IMG/VR virus record: IMGVR_UViG_3300021356_000177
Span: 1-23,206 of that record
Direction: 5' to 3' (one strand)
Origin: a virus
DNA length: 23,206 nucleotides
How positions within the stretch are numbered: position 1 is the stretch's first letter; each line of letters begins with the position of its first letter. Positions 17,401-23,206 of this stretch are shown here, piece by piece. The notes below the pieces were generated by a model. That model was given only the letters and a program-made list of their open reading frames with translations. It ran no database searches and had not been told where the DNA came from. A program made the translations under genes and the position numbers.

Positions 17401-18523
17401 CAAGAATTGTAGTTCCGTTCTTTTCTACGTCATATCCTCTGACATATGCAACACCTGGTCCTACTTTTAAACAGGCAAGATCATCATTAGGAATGCTTCC
17501 CTGAGATGTAGATTGATTAGAGAAGTAAAGTCCATCATTACCAAGTCTATCATTCAAAGAATTAAAGAGACCGATCTCAAAATCTTCTACAGAGTAATCT
17601 CCAGACTCATCATAAGTTCTCTTAGCGAGATAGTCACGAATCTGACTGTATTGAGTGCTCTTAATAATTTTTCTGATTTGACCGTTATCAACCCTGAGAA
17701 GTTCAATGAAGTTTACATCGACTGTATCGGTGATGCTCTTCTTACCAAGAACGAGTTCAATCTTTAATCTATCAGCACCTGGTGCAGTATAGTTAGAGAA
17801 CCCTTTAGCATTATCGTACAGAGTTCCATCTTCTTTTGCTGTAGCGATGGTTTCTGCAATAACTAAACCAACCCTAAGCGATGGTTGATTACTGTACTGC
17901 TCAAGTAAAATAGTCTGCTTTGTTACTCTGACAAAAGCTCCTCTAAGGAACATAATGCCCTCACCAATGTGAGCGGCAGAACCAATGGATGTTGCATTTT
18001 CAGAGATACAGGTAGCAAATGTATTACCTGCAGGAATAGTTGTATTACCGTAATCTACTGCCTCTAAAGTCTCTAAATTTTCTCCATCAGTAAATGATGC
18101 AATTGCATCATTTGAGTTACCAGAGTCAATATATTTAACATATAGAGTTACATTATTTCTGTCAGAAAGTGTCTCTGCAAGAACATATTGAACTTGGGCA
18201 GTGACATTAGATTCCTGACCAACAATTCTTTTACCGACAAAATTATCAATGTAAACACTTACGTCTGTACCTAAGTGTGTTGCATTGATTTCTACAGCAT
18301 AAAATTGATCATCATATGTTACGTTACCAGGGATGACAATAGATCCCTCTTTAAAAATATGACTGCCGAACTGTTCAATCTGATTCTGAAGAATCGATTG
18401 CAGAGTTGTCAGTTCTCTTGCCTGAATTGGGAATCCAGGTTTGAACAGCACACGATGATAATCCTTAGCAGGATCAAAATCATCATAGTAAGGATTGACA
18501 TTGAGATTTGTCTGCTGTGGCAT
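11459..18523 (-). CDS. Giant baseplate/tail virion protein with DUF4815-type architecture
   Basis: This 2354-residue protein occupies the T4 gene 9-10-11 position. The N-terminus (YYDDFDPAKDYHRVLFKPGF, PIQARELTTLQSILQNQIEQ, about 12-52) and FYDPLAQSFLV (about 1529-1539) with LEPNREFAVVLLADTD (about 1613-1628) match the DUF4815 virion proteins I know from marine T4-like phages. Further parts: GESI/SSGA beta modules near 93-131, 485-530, 864-925 and 1437-1455; a helical stretch RDIGKLEDRIESLEEV (about 1120-1135) that may trimerise; two Gly-Tyr repeats (about 1779-1832); an EEIIAYDSIGVG...RGVDNT cassette (about 1983-2006); and a DTDGDGFGD calcium-loop-like motif (2279-2287). It begins 4 nt after gp8 without a strong Shine-Dalgarno. 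The frame is open throughout, so it is one gene. Probable role: outer baseplate or fibre-connector shell. Confidence 0.87.
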   Translation of the reverse strand: MPQQTNLNVNPYYDDFDPAKDYHRVLFKPGFPIQARELTTLQSILQNQIEQFGSHIFKEGSIVIPGNVTYDDQFYAVEINATHLGTDVSVYIDNFVGKRIVGQESNVTAQVQYVLAETLSDRNNVTLYVKYIDSGNSNDAIASFTDGENLETLEAVDYGNTTIPAGNTFATCISENATSIGSAAHIGEGIMFLRGAFVRVTKQTILLEQYSNQPSLRVGLVIAETIATAKEDGTLYDNAKGFSNYTAPGADRLKIELVLGKKSITDTVDVNFIELLRVDNGQIRKIIKSTQYSQIRDYLAKRTYDESGDYSVEDFEIGLFNSLNDRLGNDGLYFSNQSTSQGSIPNDDLACLKVGPGVAYVRGYDVEKNGTTILDVNKTRATKEVKSSAVDFEMGNLIKLNNVNGIPKFKDAIQLYDERRDNTGGSNGTQIGEARVYTVKPESQVSIARTETTIYDCYLYDVQTYTRIQLNNTLSAGELPDTSFIRGLSSGATGYATTVGSGSSNVFLRQTAGSFIQGESISINGISTTPRTVNNVKSYGAGDVKMVFQDSSSLSGYTTDFTADTVLDFTVPNGFTVADTININPAGITTSAGNDFTNFKVGDIIRYQRPGFSTATFNRVNSITADGLKMTLESVHSVNNVADGALPTSTTTVQFRRGRSTIRNEDEGFLYAQLDDGNIATVDFTGSTLKATVEATGKTTNAAGVLTLSATDITGLTDILFEAFDEERYSVIYSDGDVEPLRDDQVSISSNVVTINGLRASQSNVNVIATVRKTAVQNKQKVYNRVRTLEVTRSKYSNSGTDANSSINDGLEKSTFYGLRVQDKEICLNYPDVANVFAVFQSIDETGVTLDTLNFFTNPDINDSVILGENLIGSSSGAIAKVVTKGANQITFVYLTESRFTTQENVLFEESNVIGRIQSIVSGRYTDVTNRFTLDKGQKSQYYDYARLVRNDGYSEPTRRLFVVYDHYTVPSNDEGDIFTVDSYDAERFSEDIPLIGNQQQRASDTLDFRPRVAVFDPSSAAASPFDFKSRVFTDQPKIILSANESSVIGYKFYAPRIDRLYVDTLGKFVYVEGVPDRNPKAPDKNSEAMLLATLELPAYLYNLDNVSITMEDNRRYTMRDIGKLEDRIESLEEVTSLNLLELETQSLQVQDTTGLNRFKSGFFVDNFRNANFIDPRSVMLPQDNELKPFLDAISLDALVSSNVNIPDNEIDLGVDFDLLDPNVTKTGRMITLNYDEVEYLSQPHATKVENVNPFNVVLYNGSVDLTPKSDFWVRNLWRAAQVSWIPNPGRAGSSSGGVRVVSNTADRFMRSRNVAFDSVGNKPYGRYYQFLDGNGGVDVVPKLVEVEDVTGVFQVGETVVGSVGGVDIIRFRLARPDHKSGAFATPTVSYTINPYDNTTTLPTQYSLASTVLNVDIVALAAQAQGAFSGRLEVGARLRGLSSGAQANVSDIKLIADNGGDLQGTFFLRNPLARPAPAVRITTGTKEYKLTTSATNAEPLPGSKLISSAVTNYTANGRVIVRQRVQTIFYDPLAQSFLVEDEGAFITSVDVFFANKDGGNIPCEVQLRTMELGTPTTTLVSPAARVLVKPGDIVTSRDASVATNIKFPSPIYLEPNREFAVVLLADTDQYEVWVAEMGQKTVNASDLPAATGVVYATQYSMGSLFLSQNGSIWTANQYEDMTFKLYRANFTANAGTAFFYNPKLDVSNAGTRILGEDPIETYPRKLTVGIETYANGQAGITTLAIGRKVTTSAKGYTFGFVEQQGGPLSPTNGVGVFTGGSGYGTPDATVDTFNINSNGTGLQLNVTVGMGISNVTAVSVASSGTGYVVGDTVGLVTSQMGGFGDGAVINIDNLWGIDTLYLTNVQGEDMQVGAALSYYDGSGNIKGASSTTLLAVDVTSSNVTTGDVNDGSWFGVDHYNHGMYADNNKVTLSKIEPNTPINVLSAPLGVDDAVISLGNTSGLLTYEGIAVGAANTGYLVLNEEIIAYDSIGVGTVGVLQRGVDNTLTIAHQTNDQARKYELNGVGLRRINKTHDMGSVDRTIDGYYIQIDRSNRDTDDNTNQEPQLSFTTNALVGGNRAEATQNIQFNYIAPQFDVVTPGEGTSVSARVRTVSGTSINGTEVSFLDQGFESVGINTINELETPRLIASKVNEDARTTDLPRSKSLTFGVELQTTDSYVSPYINLDQASLQLLSSRIDNPGMNYATDPRVNSDDADPHSAIYISQRIDLQQPASSLKVLLTAVRPSEADFRVLYKLVRADSSEIDQTYELFPGYENLIDTDGDGFGDQVQNIAANTGHPDAIVPPSLTPNDYLEYQFTADNLEQFTGYVIKIVCTTTNQSKVPMFRDIRTLALA

Positions 18524-18527
18524 TTTA

Positions 18528-20111
18528 TTAGAACTCTAATACGATTTTAACATCTTCCTTCTGTCTTTCATTCCTGGTAACAGAAGGTCTATTGTCAAGG
18601 TAGATGATTTCACCTTTCCTTTTATTTATTTCTGGATTTGCAAGACCATCTGTGAAGTTTACACCAAGGTTGACAACCTTTCCGTTGTTAAGTGTAGTTG
18701 TAACTCCACTGAAGTTTTGGTCCACGTTCACACTAAAAGAACCACCGCTCTTTGTAATTGCGTTAGAACTTGAGGTAAACTCAATTACTGGTGCTCTAGA
18801 TCTTACATCAATTGCATCAGTTTCATCACTAGTAGAAGCATTGTAATACAGACTTCTGTCCTGATAATATCTAATGATTTTAGTTTCGGTATCGTAAGAA
18901 GCAACGATTCCTTTAGCCGTAGATCCAACACCAACAGTCTGCTCAATAGTATCACCAATCACCAAGTCTTGAGCAGCACTCTGAGTCTCATATTTAATAG
19001 AGAATAATGAAGAGAATTGATTATCAGTAAAGATCGTATTGGAATTTAAAATCGTTGGATTCTTGACAATACCCACTTGTGCAAAGATTGTATCATCGGA
19101 GAAATCATAAGATGAATTGTCAAATCTTGCATACATCAGAACTTTGTCTGCACCAAGTTCTTTGTAAACATTGAATCCATGTCCTCTGGATGGAGGAATG
19201 ATTGGTGTCAATTTGGCAAATGCAGATGTCGCTGTTTGAACACCAGCATTTTCACTAGAAAGATCAACTCTTCCGAAGGAGTATCCACTACCACCTGACG
19301 TTACTTGAGTCTCAATAATTTGACCAAGAGAGTTTGTGGTTAGTCTTACTCTACCACCCTGACCATCACCAAGAATTGGGAATTCTTTAGCAGTAAACTG
19401 GGGATATCCAAGACCTGGTTCGTCAATAGCAACAATTTTAATTTGATTATTATTGACTTCAGAGTCTGCATTATCTCTAACCGCCTGAATTCCAGTATTA
19501 GTTGTAGTCAACCAATCATTAGGAACAGTAATATACTCAGTAGAGTCAAATTTAACAATGTCACTGGGGTTAATAGTATAGAGATATTTCCACAAATATC
19601 CATCACCACTAGTACCTGCTCTACTGGGTTCAACATCAGTGAATGTTGGTTCATCCAAAGAAGCCGATGGTGTAGTGGAAATGCCAGTGGCAGTTCCATT
19701 CTCTAAGCAAATATAAACACGAAACTCACTATTTACGACATAATAGTTGGAATCATACAGTCTATTTGAGTTTGTTACCTGCGATGAATTAGTGGCACTG
19801 TAATCATGCCGATAGTAATCATAGGTAGAACCCTGAACCCAATTCACCTTCCTAATCAACCTTCTTGTGTTAGAAGAAGTGACACGCTTACCAAAAAGCA
19901 TGGTGTCATAGACATGATTGGAATAGTTTATATTATCGGTAGGAAACGGTGGTCCACCAAGATCATTCCAAGTCGATGTTCTACCATATCCAGATCCAGT
20001 AGGATTGGATAAACTCATAAAAGCATAATAAGAGTTAGCTGTATTTGCGACAGATGCCACAAAGTTTTCAGCATTCAAAATCCTAAATTGATCTGTAATA
20101 ATCGCAGACAT
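18528..20111 (-). CDS. gp8: Baseplate wedge protein gp8
   Basis: The encoded protein is 527 residues against 334 in T4. gp8 is a structural subunit of the six baseplate wedges that links gp6/gp7 to the periphery. The family signature is strong at both ends: MSAIITDQFRILNAENF and NSYYAFMSLSNP, WVQGSTYDYYRHDYS (about 91-105), SLDEPTFTDVEPSRAG (151-166) followed by TSGDGYLWKYLYTI (167-180), and C-terminal GEIIYLDNRPSVTRNERQKED then KIVLEF. The extra length is central: two Gly-Tyr type repeats (LGYPQF about 234; GSGYSFGRVDL about 274-284) and a GDTIEQTVGVGSTAKGIV module (about 386-403), both types also found in gp14 and the large tail proteins here. The start follows AAAGG by 6 nt and a TATAAATA box by 21 nt. 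Identity is firm. Confidence 0.92.
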   Translation of the reverse strand: MSAIITDQFRILNAENFVASVANTANSYYAFMSLSNPTGSGYGRTSTWNDLGGPPFPTDNINYSNHVYDTMLFGKRVTSSNTRRLIRKVNWVQGSTYDYYRHDYSATNSSQVTNSNRLYDSNYYVVNSEFRVYICLENGTATGISTTPSASLDEPTFTDVEPSRAGTSGDGYLWKYLYTINPSDIVKFDSTEYITVPNDWLTTTNTGIQAVRDNADSEVNNNQIKIVAIDEPGLGYPQFTAKEFPILGDGQGGRVRLTTNSLGQIIETQVTSGGSGYSFGRVDLSSENAGVQTATSAFAKLTPIIPPSRGHGFNVYKELGADKVLMYARFDNSSYDFSDDTIFAQVGIVKNPTILNSNTIFTDNQFSSLFSIKYETQSAAQDLVIGDTIEQTVGVGSTAKGIVASYDTETKIIRYYQDRSLYYNASTSDETDAIDVRSRAPVIEFTSSSNAITKSGGSFSVNVDQNFSGVTTTLNNGKVVNLGVNFTDGLANPEINKRKGEIIYLDNRPSVTRNERQKEDVKIVLEF

Positions 20112-20132
20112 TATTAGCCTTTGTTTTTTCTG

Positions 20133-20140
20133 TATTTATA
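20133..20140 (-). promoter_or_regulatory. T4-type late promoter TATAAATA upstream of gp8
   Basis: An exact match to the T4 late -10 consensus on the minus strand, in the 38-nt gap before gp8 and 21 nt from its ATG. T4 late promoters need only this box, which is read by the phage sigma factor gp55 with the sliding clamp. It is the only exact copy I found in the window. Confidence 0.75.
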
Positions 20141-20149
20141 AGTTGAATT

Positions 20150-23100
20150 TTACTTTCGACTCAGAGCACCAGTCGATCTTAGTCCAGCATCTCTTCTTTG
20201 GATAGTTGGATAAGTTGTCATTCCAACCTCAAAGCTGTTTCCATCAACAGCAATTTCAATAGGATCATCCGATCTAGTTATGTTGGAAATTCTACCCCAA
20301 ACAATTTTACCTGCTGGTTCTAGATAAGTACCAGTGGTTGCAATACCAACAATGTTGGTGTCTGGATCAACCTGGCAAGTGAGAATACCAACGGTTCCAC
20401 TGAACTGGGTATAGTATGCTTCATAAATGTTATCAAGTTTATCAGTCGAAATACCAATAACATTTGTTGTTCCGATACCAACAGAAGTTGCAGAACCAAC
20501 CAAAGTGGTAAGTCCAGTACCAACACCAGTATCAAGAACCAATACTCTATATCCTTGAACTAATTGCTGTCTCTCGGCAAGAGTTGGAACATCACGCAAA
20601 TCAAGTTGGAAAGTAAGACCAAGACCCTCTGGTGGAATACTAAAGTGGTATTGTGATCCAACTCCAGAAAGGTTGAGAACATAGGCTCTCTCACCATCTG
20701 GTTTGGCAGTCATGGAAACTGTTGCTCCTGCACCAACACTCAATGTGGATGTGGTGGCAACTCCCACTGTGGTTACGTCATAAGGTGTAGACAAATCATA
20801 TTCAATAATCTTCTCAGAATCACCACCAAGAACAATCATCTTATCGCCAGCAGCACTCATGACAAAATCAGTTGTTGCGGCATCGTCATCTGTCAATGCT
20901 TGACTACTAGCAAAAGAAACACTGGTGATATCAAAAGCACTGGACAGGTCATATTTGTAAAGTGCCGAAGAATTGGGGGAAATCGTAATAATTGCAGATC
21001 CAGTATCAACAACCTGCAGACCTCTGTGGTTCTGAGTTTGGTTAGCAATAAGAGTTGAAGTTTCAACACCAGCTTGTGTATCACTAGTCAAGTCCCAAGC
21101 GGAGGAAAGAGTAAACTCATTAAACTGTGTAACAAATGGTGCTTGAGAACCACGACCCAGAGTAAACATCTTTGTTCCATCATCACGGAAATAGATGTCA
21201 TAGATGTTTTGGACTTGAGTGCTGATTCCAAGTTGGTTACTGTTATTGACAGTTGCTGTATCAATCTCAAAAGGAGTGGCAAGTTGCCATTCGGTAATTG
21301 TCAAAGTATTTTGATCAGCAACATACATTCTAGTTCCGTCAGGTTTCAGGAAGATTGACTGAAGATCATTCTTAGAACCATCGACGAGACTTATACCCTT
21401 TCTGTAGATGAGTTTTTCAGCGTCAAATGGATAGAACTCTTCCAATCTTGCAAATGCGGTAGTAATACCAGTTACAACACCAGCATATCCAGTGACATTA
21501 GTGTCAAGAATACCAGAGACCCTTTCTGTACCAACTGTAGTTGTAGATCCAATTCCAGAAGTAGGAATTCCTGCAACAAGAAGTCCACCAAAATTGCTAT
21601 CTGGATCACCAGTTGGATCAACACCTAAGAACAGAGAAGTATCTTCAACAAAGAAAGTAGTGGTATCGCTTTCAACACTCTTAAGGAGTTTTGCAGTTGG
21701 ATAAATTTGTGCTTCAAGTGAATCTCTCGATTTCGATATAAATTCTCCACCAATAACTCTATCAACCTTTTGCTTGGTCCAAGCAAGGAGTTTTGGTTCT
21801 GTGGTGCTTACACCATCACCACGATACAATGAAGTTTCTACCTCACTTGCAGATGTAATACCAACAATTGCACGATTAGAATCTTGAGATAGATTTGAGA
21901 AGGTGCGTGGAATTTCATTTAGTTCAATGCGTGGAGATCTTCTCAATTGAACTAAATCACCAGATTTAATTGTTTCAGTGGTTGCCTTAAGGAAACTATC
22001 AACACCTCCTTTTCCTCTATAGAAGAAGATAGAAACAACATCTTCTACTGCTGGTGGTTCAACAAAAGTGATTGAAGTGCCACCTTCAAACTCATATGCA
22101 TTACCTGGTTCTTGAAGAATACCATTTATAAAGACAAGGAGAAGCGAGTTCAGATCAATAAGAGCAGAATCTGCATCTTGCTTATCAACCTCAAAACTAA
22201 CCAGTTGGTCATTATATGCAAGTGGGAATCTAGTTCTATTACCATCTTGGAATGGTTTTACACTGTCAATATAATCCAATTCACCAAACTGCCATGATGA
22301 GAAAGAATCCTCGAAGGTATCAACAACTTCAATTTCAAATTCTCTAAAGTCATCCCCAGCAAGTGGATCGGTTGTCATACCAACAACTCTAACCTTATCA
22401 CCTCTTCTGAATGAATATCCAGGTTTGGTAATATCAAACTGCTGAACCTCAAACAGAGTTGCTCCAATTCCAGTTCTTACTACACCACCAGCACCAATAT
22501 AATTATATTTCACTTGAGTTGTGGCAGCACCAATATTAATGGTGAAGTTGCCGTCATCAATTACTGATAGAACAATATAGTCGCTAGGAGCATATCCAGG
22601 GAAGAAGTCACCAGCATCTCCTACTGGAGCATATGGTTCAAACTCCACATTGTTTACTTTAATGATGTCACCAGTGGTAAATCCATGTCCAGCAACGCTA
22701 ACTGTGGAAATACCAAGAATTTCATCATAAACAAAGTTAGTAATTGGTTTTGAATTGTAGTATGTATTAATGCCCAGAACACCAACAGTAATTGACATCC
22801 CGATACCAGTGATTGTTGTTGCTCCCGTGGCAAGTCTAGAAATACCTTCAACTACCAGGTTATCATAATTTGGTTCTTGAATGTTGATAGTTGGATTCGT
22901 GTATCCACTACCAGCAGCAACAATATTAAACGCCAGAGTGCCACCAGCACCTACAGTAGCAGTGATCTGTGCAGGAGTTCCAGTGTGTCCAGACTCAGTT
23001 ACTGCAATTGCAGGTGCGGTAATCGTTGAATATCCACTACCAAAATCAGCAGTAGTCCACTTTGCAAATGTTCCACCAGACTGATATGTGTGAGCAAATG

Positions 23101-23206
23101 TCACAACACCTACTTGAGTTTCAAATTTAGTGCTCGACAAAATGCGATTTGCATAGTAAGGACTGTATGGTTTTACTTCGTATGCGTCACCAGCAGATGC
23201 TCCAGC
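20150..23206 (-). CDS. Large baseplate/tail protein at the gene 7 position with beta-propeller-like segment (5' end outside window)
   Basis: The reading frame is open to the right edge: the first visible codons read AGASAGDAYEVKPYSPYYANR, so the true start is outside and the TTG at 23140 is not a real start. At least 1018 residues are present. T4 gp7 is 1032 residues and also precedes gp8, but the assignment is by position only. Numbered from 23140: Gly-Tyr repeats (34-90, FGSGYSTITAP, GSGYTNPTINI); a beta-rich region with FINGILQEPGNAYEFEGGTS (338-356); a segment of about five repeats (580-835, nt about 20635-21400) with FLKPDGTRMYV, FRDDGTKMFTL, AAGDKMIVLGG and YDLSTPYDVTT, typical of a beta-propeller; then a C-terminal wedge-like part ending GALSRK. 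It likely builds the baseplate, with the propeller exposed. Confidence 0.8.
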   Translation of the reverse strand, partial: AGASAGDAYEVKPYSPYYANRILSSTKFETQVGVVTFAHTYQSGGTFAKWTTADFGSGYSTITAPAIAVTESGHTGTPAQITATVGAGGTLAFNIVAAGSGYTNPTINIQEPNYDNLVVEGISRLATGATTITGIGMSITVGVLGINTYYNSKPITNFVYDEILGISTVSVAGHGFTTGDIIKVNNVEFEPYAPVGDAGDFFPGYAPSDYIVLSVIDDGNFTINIGAATTQVKYNYIGAGGVVRTGIGATLFEVQQFDITKPGYSFRRGDKVRVVGMTTDPLAGDDFREFEIEVVDTFEDSFSSWQFGELDYIDSVKPFQDGNRTRFPLAYNDQLVSFEVDKQDADSALIDLNSLLLVFINGILQEPGNAYEFEGGTSITFVEPPAVEDVVSIFFYRGKGGVDSFLKATTETIKSGDLVQLRRSPRIELNEIPRTFSNLSQDSNRAIVGITSASEVETSLYRGDGVSTTEPKLLAWTKQKVDRVIGGEFISKSRDSLEAQIYPTAKLLKSVESDTTTFFVEDTSLFLGVDPTGDPDSNFGGLLVAGIPTSGIGSTTTVGTERVSGILDTNVTGYAGVVTGITTAFARLEEFYPFDAEKLIYRKGISLVDGSKNDLQSIFLKPDGTRMYVADQNTLTITEWQLATPFEIDTATVNNSNQLGISTQVQNIYDIYFRDDGTKMFTLGRGSQAPFVTQFNEFTLSSAWDLTSDTQAGVETSTLIANQTQNHRGLQVVDTGSAIITISPNSSALYKYDLSSAFDITSVSFASSQALTDDDAATTDFVMSAAGDKMIVLGGDSEKIIEYDLSTPYDVTTVGVATTSTLSVGAGATVSMTAKPDGERAYVLNLSGVGSQYHFSIPPEGLGLTFQLDLRDVPTLAERQQLVQGYRVLVLDTGVGTGLTTLVGSATSVGIGTTNVIGISTDKLDNIYEAYYTQFSGTVGILTCQVDPDTNIVGIATTGTYLEPAGKIVWGRISNITRSDDPIEIAVDGNSFEVGMTTYPTIQRRDAGLRSTGALSRK

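Noticed and set aside
18623-18630. AATAAATA boxes inside coding sequence here, at 5897-5904 and at 3552-3559, as further late promoters.
   Set aside because: They lie within genes about 100 nt or more from the next start, with no supporting gap. This many chance hits is expected in AT-rich sequence. The one at 18623 is the most plausible (upstream of the 2354-residue gene) but unsupported.
23138-23140. TTG at 23140 as the start of the gene 7 position protein.
   Set aside because: The frame is open for a further 22 codons to the window edge with protein-like sequence, and no ribosome site precedes the TTG.
1-23206. tRNA genes, terminator hairpins, integration genes or host metabolic genes.
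   Set aside because: There is no intergenic space large enough for RNA genes, no clear stem-loop with T-run was seen in the three gaps, and all frames are accounted for by virion or packaging genes.

Overview
The window is the 3' part of a late structural and packaging operon of a marine T4-like myovirus. It is most probably a cyanophage of Synechococcus or Prochlorococcus; a SAR11 myophage is the main alternative. Every convincing gene is on the minus strand, so the operon reads from high to low coordinates. The gene order matches T4 late genes 7-8-(9/10/11/12/wac)-13-14-15-16-17. The small linker genes and the very large fibre-like proteins are of the marine cyanomyovirus type. No tRNA, CRISPR array, integrase, insertion sequence or metabolic gene was seen.

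Layout in reading order: (1) 23206-20150, a large baseplate or tail protein at the gene 7 position, cut by the window edge and carrying a beta-propeller-like segment; (2) 20111-18528, baseplate wedge gp8; (3) 18523-11459, a 2354-residue DUF4815-type virion protein; (4) 11462-10657, three small genes: a coiled-coil protein, a beta-rich protein and a Gly-linker protein; (5) 10657-5618, a 1679-residue fibre-like protein with 30-residue repeats, a beta-helix split by a LamG-type lectin domain, and tandem C-terminal modules; (6) 5618-2573, neck proteins gp13 and gp14 and the tail terminator gp15; (7) 2570-2154, small terminase gp16; (8) 2126-590, a lysine-rich, paired-cysteine modular protein and a small unknown protein between the terminase genes; (9) 583-1, the N-terminal part of the large terminase gp17.

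Genes are packed end to end. Most junctions are stop/start overlaps (TAATG, TGATG, ATGA) or gaps of 1-6 nt. Only three gaps exceed 6 nt (20112-20149, 11220-11246, 2127-2153). Each holds, or overlaps at its upstream edge, a T4-type late promoter box (TATAAATA, GATAAATA, AATAAATA) 21-24 nt before the next start codon. This suggests three internal late transcripts: baseplate, fibre plus neck plus small terminase, and packaging.

The products would work together in virion building. The wedge and DUF4815 proteins form the baseplate, the fibre-like protein probably contacts the host, gp13/14/15 join head to tail, and gp16/17 package DNA. The most unusual content is the domain shuffling in the structural genes: a propeller in the gene 7 position protein, a lectin inside a beta-helix, a repeat block inside neck protein gp14, and a many-module paired-cysteine protein between the two terminase genes.
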